Shown here one piece after another: positions 36,789 through 50,700 of a stretch of DNA of 64,000 nt. Source of the DNA: Dipetalonema caudispina (lineage: Eukaryota > Nematoda > Chromadorea > Rhabditida > Onchocercidae); the NCBI GenBank assembly GCA_013365325.1, contig JABVXV010000156.1:62001-126000 (forward strand). The letters are read 5' to 3'. The notes beneath the pieces are model-generated. The model saw only the letters and a list, made by a program, of their open reading frames with translations, was not told where the DNA came from and did no database searches. A program made the position numbers and the translations under genes. The first letter of the stretch is position 1; each line of letters begins with the position of its first letter.

Positions 36789-39700
36789 GTGTTTGTACTA
36801 ATTTATTGTGGTGTTTTTGGTGCCACACAACGATAAAACCAGCTGTGCTCTCTTTTATTCGAACGAAATTTTAGGCTTCGCTGAAGCAATTATCATTCTG
36901 TGCAAGTTAATCTCTTTGTTGAAAAATGTATAAGGTTTGTTACTTAATCTTATTGTCATTATTATGACTGATGTGTTACATTTTGTCTTCACTTTGTTTT
37001 AAGAAAAGTCAGTCATGTAATAGGTTGATTATATTTATCATCACTTTGGCTTGTTTATCATGATAACGAAAGCGGAGCTATTTATATGTTGCTGTACGAC
37101 GTTTGCGACTGAGTGTAAATGTGGCTGTGAAGTATGCATAATCCTTGTCTGTGGGTAGAAACATAGGGAATTTCCCATTACAGCATAATCTTTTGAACTG
37201 TGAAATGTGGTTGACAGACGAAGTGACTTTTGTAGTTACCACTTACTTTTAGCTGTGGTTACTTTGGTAAATTCTTTTTTTATTTTATAATTGCTTGAAT
37301 GTCTTCACAACAAAAACAAAACTGAGTGAGCCTTTTCAACTATAAATTGTTCCTCAGCAGATAGAATTATCGACATCACCGATAATTGAAGTATGGTTTG
37401 TAAGGTGTGACTATTTTCTGCATTTCTATCTGTTCATATATATTTGTAGAATCCAATCTTGTATTTTATATCTCCTTTCCTCTTTCTTTTTTGGTTGATT
37501 TTCCCGTCCCAGCATATGAAATTTGGTCACTGGCGATATTTGATCAGAGTTTTGCGTATGAATAAGAGAAATCACCTTTTCTTGCTTTTTTTTCACGGGC
37601 TGGAGAACAGGTTTCATGTGTTATGTTTCATATTCGCGGGATTTCGATTTTGTTATGAAGAATATGTGCTATATTGATTGATAGCTATCACCAATATCTC
37701 GAAACATTATAATTTTATTCTTTATATATACCTATTGCAGATTTTATCCCTCTATCTTATATGAAAGAGAATATTTGAAGCTGAATAAGCTTCAGCTTTT
37801 CCTTCAGTTTTATTATATCGCAATTTTGCTGGACCCATGATTATCTAAAGATGAGGTAGCCTGTAAAAGAAAGGAGGAGATTCGGGATACTGTTCAGACT
37901 TTTTTTTTCATGTGATATAACGTGAGATAATGAAGGTATTCTCTTTCAACTTTCAAGTTACTTATCCTCAAAGATTTGTTTATATTTGCCATTTAGAAGT
38001 AATGCATTGTCGCCTTACAACTGTTTGCCATGTACTTCGACACACCGTTTCTTAGCCTTTTGAATTACATACCATCTGATTAGTTGGTCATAATTTCGCA
38101 TAATCTATTTGTGAAATCCTTTCCTTATCAAGATTGATCGGACTTTTTGTGTGATGCTATCAGTTTTACTGTGATATGATGCCGATAACTGCTGTGCAAG
38201 ATCCATCTCTTCTAAATCACCTGTTTTCCACCCCGATTCGTTACTCCTTGACTATTATCTTTATGGAAATCGATCTAACTGTCATCATTTTCGTCCTCCT
38301 GAATACTATTTAGTGTTATGCGATGTTCATAAGTTATCGGTAAGGCGATCGATGTGATGTTTACGTTATAAATTAAAATTAACTGCACAAAAATCATTTC
38401 CCTTCAGAAACTTTCCATCTTTTATTTCATGCTTTTTGTTTTTTTTTTTTTTTAGTTTATATGATATTTCCTTGGAAGAATGCATTATTGATCCAAATCG
38501 GAAGTTAATACTTTACATATGTAATTGTTCATGTTTCATTTTCGTTATCTTAGGGTAATTGTTTATCATCATGTATTCAGTGGTATAATGAAAATATCGT
38601 TCAATCATTTGATTGATTGATTTTCTATTAGCACTCTTTTCCTAGTCTTATTTAATATAATTCTGGGAAATTAGAAATTTTTCGCTACTTATTACATCAA
38701 TAATGCATTTTCTCGTTCAATTTTCATATACTTTTTTTCTTTCTTATTCGTATAAAAACATTGTTCTTGATTATATGATACAGTAGATTGCAGCATGAAA
38801 ATTTTTCCACTTCGGAGCATTTCCTTTACTTCTGATACAATTAATTTCACATTACAAACTAGAAGGAATCCAAGGCATTCCCATTTAAGCTTACCTGAAT
38901 ACTTACAAAAAAGCGAATGGTGAAGGAGGAAAGTCGGATATTACCGGTATTATTGTAATTGATTTTCTCTGTTATAAATGTAATTTTAATCAATTTCATT
39001 TGGTTGAATTTATTTTCAGCTTATAAATAATGCAATATTTGGTGTTGTGGTTTTTTTTTTTTTTTTTCATAGATTCACACAATTGCTACACTGTTAATAT
39101 TTTGATTGTGAAATTCATAGAATTCTTTGGAGACTTCATGCGATAACGAATTTTCAACGTTTAAAAATCACCCTATAATTAATTACAGTTCCTTAAGAAA
39201 AAAGTAAGGGATCATCAAACATCAAAATACTTCCTTTGCTTATATCGATTATCATAAGAGATATGTTAAATTATTTACTATTACTTCTTCAATTAAAGTT
39301 AACTTGCGAACTGTTAAGTTGAAATTGATGAACTTTTTTCCTCTTTTTTTTTCATTTTTTTTCTTTTTTTTTTTTGTTCATTTTTCGTAACATTTTAGAC
39401 TTTTCATTGGTTATTTAATTACAACATTACTTTATCGAATAGTTCCTTTTTTTTATATTTACCATTCATTCATTCTTTTTGTGTTCTGTTTTTTTTCGGA
39501 GCAATAAAAGTTAATTGAAAATATTAGAGTGATTGATCAATAATAATAATATTAATAAATGAAAAATTATAGTTCAATTTAGAGGATGGGAAAATTTACG
39601 AAAATAACGAGTTAGTTCATCAACTATAATAATCAATGCCTATATTTTCCATCTTTCTAAATGTATTTCTTCATTTTGATTTTTTTTTTTCTTTTTATTT

Positions 39701-40768
39701 TATATTTCCTTTTTTTTTTTTTTTTTTCCTCATTTATTGAGAATTTCAATAAACAGAAATTATATTGGAATGATAATTGTTCATTGTTAATGATAGAAAA
39801 ATGGAAAATGATTTGATGAAATGAAGAAAATATGACAATAATATTTATTCATGAATTTTTTCATTTCAAATATACGTCAAATTTTTGTTTCATTTCTTTA
39901 TAAAATTTGATAAGCATATTTTGGATTTATTATTCAAATGTTTTCAATGTGAAAATTTCATTCTTTCTTTTCTATTCTAATCAATTTTTTATCTTTTTTT
40001 TCCTTTTTCTATCCGATATTTGTTTTTCGGTAATTTTTAAAAGGAAGTATAATCATTCCCATGAATGTTAATTTTAAATTCAATAGAATCATTTGTTATA
40101 TCATCATTAGTGTATGATATCTTTATTAATGAATAACTCATTCTTGTCAAATTGAATTAAAAGAACTAACAGATAAAATTTCTGTAAATTTTTCATAGGA
40201 ATGATAAATTAATAAATTTCAAATTGTTTCTTTTTTTTTTGTTTTTTTTTTTCGCCCCCAACATATGTTAAAAGGAATCGCTTTCATCTATTTTCAATAA
40301 GCAATTTTGGCAGTTTGAGCGAAATGATAAATGGTTTAGTTAAATTTTTGCTTCAAATTTTCAGTGTTTCTTTTTTTTTTCCACTTTTTCTTTCTTGCTT
40401 TGAATTTTAGCTTTCATTAAAAAAAAAAATGAAGAAATCACTTATCGATTATTGATTAGGTTAGGGTAAATGTTGTATTATGATAATTAGGAGAGAAATC
40501 GTATAAATGAAATTTTAATTTTATCCTATCAGTGCTTAATCATTCATACTAATAACAAATGATTGTAAAATGATAGCTTAATTCAAATTAAATTTTTTAA
40601 AAATTCGAAGAACTTATAATGGAGAAAATTTTAATCGTTATACTAAGAAAAGAAATCGACAGTAAAATAATGAAATATTTTCATCCATCAATTTTCGTTA
40701 ATTATTTTTGAAATAATTTACAATCACATATGCTGTCTCCTCTTCCTCTTTCATTCCTGTTCTGTGTT

Positions 40769-40788
40769 TTTACCACGACAGTGGTAAA
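40769..40788. repeat. Perfect 8-bp hairpin palindrome
   Basis: TTTACCAC, a GACA loop and GTGGTAAA form a perfect 8-bp inverted repeat just upstream of the tandem repeat starting at 40805. Confidence 0.8.
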
Positions 40789-40804
40789 TACTCTGTTTCA
40801 TATG

Positions 40805-41150
40805 ACTTTATTCAAATAGCTACGAAATTGCTAATTTTACTAGCTTTGAAAATCAAGCCCAGCATTCTTGACCAAAAAAAAAGATTGTGAAAAGCTATAA
40901 TATAATAACACAAAAAAAACTAGACATAGTCGTTTGCTGTCTTATCAATTACATATCAGGTACTATCACAGCAATTACTTTATTTGAGTTGCTAATTTTA
41001 TCATGTTTACCTAACTATGAAAATTTGGCCTAGTATTTTTAGCCAAAAAAAAAAAAAAAAAATTGTAAAATACTTAATATTAGCAATAAAAAAAAAAGTT
41101 AGACATAATTCTTTAGCTGTCTTATTGATTACATATCAATTACTGTCTTA
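40805..41150 (+). repeat. Old direct repeat, two diverged copies of about 172 bp
   Basis: Copy A (40805-40976) and copy B (40977 to about 41150) share, in order, ACTTTA, GCTAATTTTA, GAAAAT near GCC, a poly(A) run, TAGACATA, GCTGTCTTAT, ATTACATATCA and TACT. Divergence is considerable, with indels in the A runs. The open frame over copy B (41017-41214) has no protein features. Confidence 0.75.
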
Positions 41151-41629
41151 TCAACTACTATTTTCTTTAGAAATTTTGCCGATTGCACAGTTATTACATT
41201 CTTCGGAATATTGAAGAAATATGTGTAAATAATGAAGTTGTACAGCTGTCACAGTCGAAATTTTCAAATTTAACTACACAAATCAGGAAAAAACCAATTC
41301 GCATATGTATCTATAAATAAGATAAATTAAAAAGCTCAATTTATCTTATTTGTAGATATATGACAATTTATTTTATCCGGAAATTTTACGAATTGCAAAA
41401 CGAATTGATCTTTCAAAGCGTCGAAAAATAAGATTTATTTGTTAAAAAAAATTCTACAATTCCAAAATATTTCAAAAGAAAAAAAAAAAAAAACAGATGC
41501 ATTCGTCAATTTATTAATTGCTATAACCAAATTGTCGATTTTTCTTAAAGCAACAAATAGATAAATCAAAAAAAAAAAAAAAAAATCATTGCTTAATTTT
41601 CTGGAAAGTTATAAATTCATTGTTATATT

Positions 41630-41795
41630 AAACATTTTACAATTTTGCTTGACCAAAAACATTAGGCCAAATTTTCACGGCGAACTAATTATGGTAAAGT
41701 TATGAATTTAAATGAACTGATTAGAATGATAGTAACTGATATGCGATTGATAAAACAGGAAAAGATTATGTCTAGCTTTTTCTTTATTATTATAT
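41630..41795 (-). repeat. Inverted third copy of the 172-bp repeat
   Basis: On the minus strand this stretch reads AATATAATAATAAAG, GCTAGACATAATC, TGTTTTATCAATCGCATATC, GAAAATTTGGCCTA and AAATTGTAAAATG in that order. That matches the middle of copy A through the middle of copy B in opposite orientation. The three copies together could fold back on themselves. Confidence 0.65.
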
Positions 41796-43039
41796 TGAGA
41801 TTTCATAATTTCTTTTTTCAACTTATAAATTGAAAAATCACAGAAAAAAAAAATTTAAGTCAAAAAAATTATTTTTCAACTTATAACAAACAAAACACAA
41901 ATATGACTATTTTCATTTTTCAATACTTGCAGGCTGAACGTACAGTTAGTTATAGGACAAATCATTGGCATTGTTTACTGTATTAAATAGTTGAAATTGT
42001 CCTTATTATGATATGTTTACTGCTAAAACTTGAAAGGTTAATTTAAATCGATTCGTATTTAGTATTGGTACAGAGATGATCATAAATGATTACATTCTAC
42101 TATACAACAAATTTTCTCTTTACCAATTCATTTTTATCTTATCACCACTCTCCATGATATCCTGCTTTTTATATAATAGAAAGTTAAAAGGAAATATTTT
42201 TCGAGAATAAAATTGAAATATTTTTTTTGATAATTGCATAATCGTTTTAGCAAGATTTCAATTTCTTTCATTACTTTTTTTTTTTCTTTAAATACATTCT
42301 TTCGTTAATACTTTTTTTCAGTTTTAAGTTATTCATTTATTCTGTATTTGTTAGAGCTTTCATTTCGATTTTTTTTTTCATTATAAAAACAAAATTGAAA
42401 TAATTCAATTTGATGCAAATCTTTCAGATAATAGCTTTTTATCGTTCCAAACATATAGTCTAATAAATGAGGAAATTTCCGAAAATTTTTATTCTTTTTA
42501 TTTTTCCATCCCTTTTTATTGTTAATTGTAATATCAGATATAGGATTGTTGAATGTTTAGATAAAGTGATCGCTTACAGTTGGTGATAATTTATCATAAT
42601 TAATGATAGTATTTTATTATAATTAATATGAATGGTAACATTTTTTGATTAATCATTTTAAGGAAAAAATTAATTTGAATATTAATAAAATATTTCCTTT
42701 TTTCCAATTTATGGCTCAAACGTAATAATTCTTATTACCATTTCCCTTGTTTTATTACCACATAAGGCCTTTTTTAACATATATTTTATTACAGGTTGAA
42801 TATCATTTATGACGAAGATTGCGAATAAAAAGAAAATTTCTAAATTTACGAAATTCAAATTAATTAAACTTTTCTTAACAATTTTAACATTTTGTACACT
42901 TCACGAAGATCTTTTACATTGCATGAAATTTTAAACAAAGTACAAACTAATTACTTCCTTAATTGTTATGAACAAATGCACATAGCTAATAATTCAGTTC
43001 AATTTTCGCGATAGTGAAGAAATAATACTTCTAAATATG

Positions 43040-43063
43040 AATATATATATATATATATATATG
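43040..43063. repeat. (AT)n microsatellite
   Basis: Twelve AT dinucleotides upstream of the Aster gene. Confidence 0.95.
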
Positions 43064-43996
43064 AAACTGAAGAAGTTCCGGAAAGTGAATCAGTCAAGAA
43101 ATAAATGGAAATATGAATCTTCTAAAGATTATTAATGTTAAGTTTGCCGATCAAAATCAGTAAATTGAAAAGATTAGGCGAACAACAATAAGTCAATCGC
43201 ACTGATACTTTTTTCTTCTTTTCTGTGCTATCGTGAAATAACGATTCGAATGAAATTTTAATTGTTATTAGTGTAAACAGGAAATGAAAATTATTGATAA
43301 ATATGAATCGAAGTTATGAATTATGTTTAACTTTTACGAAAAATCAGAAATGGAAGAGATGGATATAGTATCAATTCTTTAAAATATTTTTTCAATTACT
43401 TAATGAATTTAATGATTTGGTAATTTTTGCAGGTATTAAAAATTTTTCAAATTTCGTTCTAAAATTTCATCACATAATTATTGATAAAAGACATTTTTTC
43501 TCATATTCTATTTTTCACAGAAATATTTTCCATATCAACAATTTAGATACAGCAGATAAGCATTTTTTTTTTTTGGTCTCATTGTTCATCAAGTTTGTTC
43601 AGCTTAGTTAATTAAGCGTATTCCGATTTAGCAAGTTCAAATTAAACGATTAAATTAAAGTAATTGAACGAAAGTGGAATAACAAATATCGTGTGATTCC
43701 TTAATTTTTTTCAGCTAAATTCTTTTTTATATTTGTATTTTTATTTACCGCTGCTTCTTTTTTTTCTTTTTCATTTCAATTCGGTACATTTTGATTTATT
43801 TCATTCATCAACTTCATTATCCATTTTCTATTACAATTATTTTTTCCAGTTTATACTTTTATAAGCAATAAATTTTTTTTATATCAGACTATTATCAAAA
43901 CTTCAATTGATTGTCGATATGTCCACATATTTCATTAATTCCTTTTTTCGTTTAATTTCAGCTTTAAATAATTAAAATTCAAAAATAACAGTGCAA

Positions 43997-46900
43997 ATGA
44001 ACAATGCTGAACAGGAAGAAGGAGGAAGTGAAGGCAAAAATATTACTATTATTTCATCCTCTGATTTACCACCTGAAATACGACCAAAATCATACAGTTT
44101 TGTGGGAAGCAAAGACGGCATATTAAAGAGAAATATTACTAAACATGCTGAATATTCTGAAATTACCAAAATTAATTCATTTGAAAAAATTTCTTCTCTA
44201 ACAAATTTAGATAGTAATTCTAAGGCACGTTCATTTCTCCGGGATTTCCGAAAATTATTCATGAAAAATAAAACTTCAACAGATGCTAACACTGCCACTA
44301 CTACTATTACTGCTACTTCAATTAAATCACAAGGTAGCATGAATATGCAAGATGAAGTGGAAGATTTAAATTATTCTGTCACCCAATTGAGGAAAAAATC
44401 TCGATCCTGGTCACATTATGATGCGCAGAAAATTTTCCGGAAATATCGAAAATCTGACGGATCAAAACCTGCTAGCAAGCGTATTTACTCACCAATTCGG
44501 GCATTACGAAATAACCAAAATATAACATTTATGAATCAAGTCGTTACCGAAAATGTTGAACGTGGAAGTGCCGTATGCGAAAAGGTATGATTCCATTACT
44601 GGAACCATTCCTTTTATCTGTTAACATTCAATAACACTATTAAGTAAAAAATAATAATTCCAAGTTAAAATACCGATAACTAAATTCATTTCTTGTTATT
44701 ACGGTATTTTTTTGCTACAGTAAGTATCTCTCGGTATTACGGTACTTTTTCCTGTTACAATAAATATCTCTTTCAAACCATCCTCAAAGATTACTTGACG
44801 ACTCTTCGTCATTTTGTAAAACTTATGAGCTCATCAAGAAGAACTCATTAGCAGGACTATTAGGATATACTATCAGTAATTGCTGACAAGAACACTAGAA
44901 TATCTCAGTAATCCGCTTAATCTGCTCACTAATCTATAACTTTGATATATTTTCCGGAATCCTTCGACTAATGTGCCGGTAAGTTTTGGTATTAATACCG
45001 ACCAGTATTATAGTCGATACTTTATCAGCCCTCTTCAACACTATCGTATCAATCAGGAAAATAAATTGAGAACACAAAAGAAATGTATGTTATAGTCGGA
45101 ATAAATTTGACTTTTTAAATGAGCAAATTTTGAAAATTCAGGAGTCCTCGATTGCAATCTCCCCAAAACGTTTGCATTCGAACCAGTGTGATAGTATCGA
45201 CGGCCTTTGGAAATCATCAAAACCGGAAAAAGTGAAAATTGGTAGAATGGTAAAGCAAACCAATGAAGCGAATGATTTCATGTGGATCCTACGAATGCAT
45301 AATAAAAACTACTCAGGTTCATAATGATTATAATTTGTTTTATGATTTGTTGCATCGATAAAAATGTATTAAGGCATTTTTCTCTGCATATTTCAAATAC
45401 CAATAATAAAATATAAATGAATAAATGACAAATTATTTCGCTAATTTTAATTTTCATTTTAAGTATTTTGCAATTTCTAGCAAGTATTTTAATTTTTCAT
45501 TCCAGTATTATCCATTAAAATTCGTTGGAAAAATTATTTTTAAATTTGGCAAATTTTTTTTGATTCGTAAAAACTACTAGAAGTTATTTTTTTCTTTTTT
45601 TTGTTTTTTCTGAACCATCAATTGATTTTGTTCATCTCGATATTGTCGAAGGAAATCATCTGCTTTAATGCAAATATTTTGAAATTTTATTGATTCATTT
45701 ATGATGTCTGAAAAATTTTTTGCATTTTGCTTAAATGCCCAAAGATGAATCAGGAATTTTTTCCTACTACTATAATGTCTCGTTTATTTCTTTATAAAAT
45801 TTTTTCCATCTACACTTTAAATCCAAATACTAAAATAATCTATGAAATATAGTTAATTAAATTTCCTATCAAATTCTTAACTGATGAATGAAGTAAGGGC
45901 TTTGATAAAACCTAATTCGCTTTAAAATTTAATGGTTACCAATTTTGTTTTTTTTTTAATTTAAAAATTATTTCTCATACCTACAACAATTTAAAACAAA
46001 ACAATTTGCTGATCAGTTACCAGCAAATAATTTATTTATAAAATTTTTTTATACTCAATTTCCTGACTTAAATTTCTAAAAATTTTTGTTTTATGATTCA
46101 GAAAACATTACTAATGTTGGGAGTACTTTTTTAACCAGAAATTTGAAATCTAAACTTTTTGATAGACTTTTCACTGTTACATATTACAGCCAAGAATTTT
46201 TCGTCCAGGGTTTTAATATTTAGCAGTCTTGTTGTATTGAATTGAAAATTTGAAAAGTTTTGAAACATTTAATTCGTCATTAATTAGTGATGATACCATT
46301 ACATTGATATCTGTTAACTTTCAGGAAAGGTTTTATCAATGGCAATTATAAAAAAAGTATCTTCTCCCAACATTTCATCGTCTTATTGTCATTTTTGCTT
46401 ATTTTCATCTTAACTTTGTTCATTAATTCATTAAGCTTCTCTGAAAATTCTTCGTGAAAATCATTACCAAATAACTTCATCTCCTTCATTTTTCCTGTAA
46501 TTTCCTTTCCATAGTTAAATCAATTACAACATTTTGATAATAAAAATCATTAAGTCTATTAAAAATCAAAAACTCCTACCGGATATTCTTCATTGCTGTT
46601 TCAACAGTTGATTAATTAATTCTCGCATTAATAATTTAAATGGTTGAAAACTTTCAGCACTGATTTACTTCACATTAAAGTAACTAAAAGGAAAAGAAAG
46701 AGCAAAGGTTTTAAATGTTCATATAAAAAACTTTTTTTTTTTATTTTTTTATGTAGAATAATTCTTTGTCAAACATAAATTTAGAACATTTTCATAAAAC
46801 TCTAAAAAATATGATAAAGAACTTTTTATATATGGGAAAATAATTTCTCATAACATTTAAAAAGTTAATTAAGCTGGAATAGGAAGTAGGATTTAATAGT

Positions 46901-47681
46901 GGTTCAAATATTTAACTACCATTTTCGACTTTATTTTTCTTTTTTATCAATTTAAAATTCATTCTAATCAGATTGTATTATATCTTCTTCAGCTAATTAT
47001 TTTTCAAAATGAGCAACTTTTTTTTTTTCGGAACCACAAATGATTGTTTTATGCGGCCGAGACGAAACGAAGTTGAAGAATATTTCGGGATATAGCTGTA
47101 TCATCTTCATCGTAAATTGGGAAAATTTTTTTTTTTTTTTTGGAAAAGAAAATTTTACAAAATCGAAATTAAATTTTTAGGCTTTTATTTTTCCATTCCT
47201 GGCAGTTTCCTTCTTCTTTTTTATTTATGGATTCGAAGAAATTGAATGAGGCTCAGACTGGTTTTTAATTTTGTTAAAATAGGACGAGAAGAAAAATAGA
47301 GTTGAAATTCTATTGTCAATAGGTTGCGTAAACTAAATGGGGACTCTTGAAGAAGAAATAAATGAGGTAATTTCTATTTTCAAGTTAAATGTGAAATTTC
47401 GTTTTGAAATTTTGATAAATTTGATGGTATTTTTCTTTTTAATCAAATGCAATAAGGAAAAATGCTTTTCAGTACTAAATGAAAATACTGTGAAAAAATT
47501 GAAAGTGTATGGGTATTTTTGTCATGTGCATCTTCATCAAACGTATGCTGTCCTACAAGGTTGTACGAAATTTTTGAAATTGAAAATTTATCTCCCATAT
47601 AAAAATATTCAGCAAATTCGACTTATTTATGCCAATGAAAAACTGGAACAAATTATGGTCAGTTATTCTTCTTTATTTTTC

Positions 47682-47712
<31 letters not shown>

Positions 47713-50700
47713 CTGCAATTGTAGGAAATATTCACAAAATTTGGTGTAAAGAACTGTTCCAGTTAATTACACAAAATGGTAAAATTGATCAGTCAATACA
47801 TTTCTCTAAAAAGGTTTAACAATGCGAATCAATTTAATCATTTATACACCAATTGGTTAAATTATTCACGGCATTCTATTGAACTGATGGATTGAAATTC
47901 TTTAAAGATTGCAAAAATCTCCGATCTTTTCAGTACTACTTTTTTTTTTTTTTTAATTACTAAATATAATTTTATTACTTTCAGTCAATCTTTTTTACCA
48001 ACATAAAATGTTTTTATATTTTAATTCTGCAATATGCAATTATGCGTCAAAAAATTTCACTTTAATTTGCAAAATTAGATGAATTTTATCACAAATTTTA
48101 TCGCTAACGAATTTCAGACTATTTCGAAACTTTTTTTTTTTTTTTTAACCTAAAACAAGAACTAGGAATTTTCTTTTTAAATGGGCTGATTATTCAAATT
48201 TTATTTTACCTACATAAACCAAATGATAATATTGTAATTGGTAGACTGATATTAATTTTTATTCTTAGATTTACTGTTTAATTAAATCATTTACTCTAAT
48301 TTATAGTGAAATCGGGCAGAAAACAAATTTCTTCTGCACCAAGTTTAAAAAAATGTTTTGTTGAAAAAAACACCAAAGCATTCTCTTTCATTTTCTTTTC
48401 CTCTTTCCCTCTCTCTCTCCCTCTTCTTCCTCTTCTTTTCTCTTCCCTTTAATAATTTATTAGTTTCTAATAATAGAATTCAATTGATTATATTGATGAC
48501 AGATTAGTTTTTCATTAAAAAAATTTTTTTTTTCAATTTTATTTTCTTACTCATTCGTTTTTTTTTTTCTTTTCGCTATGAAATTGCGCTACTATTCAAT
48601 AAATAAACATTATTTCACAAGGATATTTGATAACTTTAAGTTAAGATTTTTTTTTTTAAGTTAAATTTTTCTTCACACAAAAAAAAGTTAAATGTTTTAG
48701 TGAAAATTTTTTTTTTCTTCCATTAATTTGTTTGAAAATTATTTTTGGGAAAAAGATTGAATGAGACGGAAGTAATTGAATGCAAAGTTTTTTTTTTTTT
48801 TTTTTTTCCATATTCGAAAATTGTAACAGTTCTAATTTCATGTTAATCAATTCCAAATTTCAAAGCTTAGTTGAAATTCGGAAATTCCGATAGGATGGTA
48901 AGACATTTAAAGAAAGGAAGAGAAGAAAGGAATAGCAAGGGAAAGTTCAGAGAAATTTCATGATTTTTTTTTTTCCTGTTGAAAACAATTAGGTAGTTGC
49001 TAGAATTTTTTGGCTTTTTTCCTGAACATTCCGGATAACTTTTTAAATTTGCATAATAAATATTGATGATAATTGATTGAAATTATTGCTATAAATTGAT
49101 ATGAAAAAAAAATTAAATTTTATTTTTGGATTGATTGAATTATTACGAAATTATTGACTGACTGATATTCAAATATCTTTCTGGCGAAATGTATTTTTCT
49201 ATTACTTCCATTACTTTTCGTAGTCTTCCATGAAATTACTACAAATATTTTACTTTATTCTTAAAATTTTTAGTTTAACAAGAGTAAAAGTTCACTTTTC
49301 TTTGTTTTGTATCTTAAAATTAATTTGTTAACTAAAATTTTAGATCAAAATGGCAAGGAGAAAAATTCGTTTTACTACAAAACGGCATATTTTCAAAGAT
49401 CTTTGTCAGTTATGGCGTAATGTAATTACTTTAACAAATAATAATAAGAAGGTAAGATCAAATTTATTAAAAAAATTTAATTATTAATTTAAATATTCAT
49501 TTGCAAATGTCTGAATTTTCCTTTCATCTGAAATCTAAATAATATGCTCAGTCAATTGGATAGTTTAAACGATTAATTCATTAATTAATCAATTGCTTGA
49601 TCATTTGTTTGTCTATCTGAATTATTTTGCATACGTAAATAAATTTCACTAAAAATTCTGAAAATTAGGTGATTGTAATCTTCATACAAATTTTCTACTT
49701 CAACCATCATTTAATTTCTTTTTTCGCTCAATTTTATCAAATTAAATTTACTTAAAGTTTATTGAACTTTAACGTTTTTTTAGAAATTATTTCCAAATTT
49801 TTGCAATTTTTTGACGGCATATATAAAATTTGTTATAAATAGGAATGGATAATATAATATAACGAATTACAAATTTGCATAATAAAAGAATAAGAAAACA
49901 TTTCATTATTTCGCATCTATCAATTTGCAAGCGATTCATTGTTGATTGTGGCGATAATATGGTACTGTTAGTAAGTTATCAATACTATTACCTAGAGTGA
50001 TAATTTGACTTCTGACCCTTTTTTGATTGATTGAAAATGATCAGTTGAGAAATGCAGCATAGCTGTGCACCATCTTGATTTACCGGATAAGATAACATTT
50101 CAGATTTTAATTTGTCTAAAATGATTGATTGCATCTTTTTTAAAAAGGTTTAAGATTAGCTTAGCCTTGGCCAAATGATCATTTCATCTAACATTTTTAA
50201 ACGAGCAAGTATTAGATTATTATGATTGGATACAAGCAATTCTTATAAGCAAGTAATAACAGATTTCCAAAATTTTAATAATGAATATTGCCCGATATTG
50301 ATTTTTGACTAGGCCATAAATTATTGAGTTTTTGGAATGGATTTTTGATAAAATGATCTGATAAATGAAATGAAATTTTTTGTTTGTCAAAAACATAGAA
50401 AAAAAAGTGCAAAAAATAGGCACCTCTTGTAACACTTCTATTTTTGCGATAGCAAAATTTCTAATTGACGGGAAGAAGAGTTAAATGTATTTATTCATTA
50501 ATTAGAAGATAACAAAACATTTCGTTTGTTAGAGAAAAAAAAAATGCTATCAAACAATTTAAGTAAGTATTTTCTGAAGTGTTGAAAAAAAATAATAAAC
50601 AGAATAAGAGGTAGCAAATACGCTGTAGAGCTCTTTTCCGGATGAGAAGAAATGATAACCGGATAAGTGAATAAGATGATAAAATTTGCCATTTTCCATC

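Larger units (their letters stand above)
36789..43996. other. Long gene-poor region between SNX3 and the Aster gene
   Basis: From 36789 to about 38400 the sequence is more varied and less AT-rich than ordinary intergenic DNA here, without a convincing reading frame, so a long SNX3 3' UTR is likely. The first AATAAA I noticed is at 39503-39508. From about 38450 on it is AT-rich with long homopolymers, an old 172-bp repeat family (40805-41795) and a short AT repeat at 43040-43063. TTTCAG at 43956-43961 may be the leader acceptor of the next gene. Confidence 0.6.

Noticed and set aside
37459..37677. 72-residue Phe/Leu-rich frame downstream of SNX3
   Set aside because: No start context, splice sites or motif; hydrophobic composition follows from T-rich DNA.
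43972..44340. 122-residue minus-strand frame
   Set aside because: It is the shadow of the first Aster exon; its Val/Ile-rich composition reflects the complement of the plus-strand coding.
45317..45324. End of the Aster protein at the stop in 45322-45324
   Set aside because: Splicing at 45316 leaves one base that fits the phase of the GRAM exon at 47473, so the stop is intronic.
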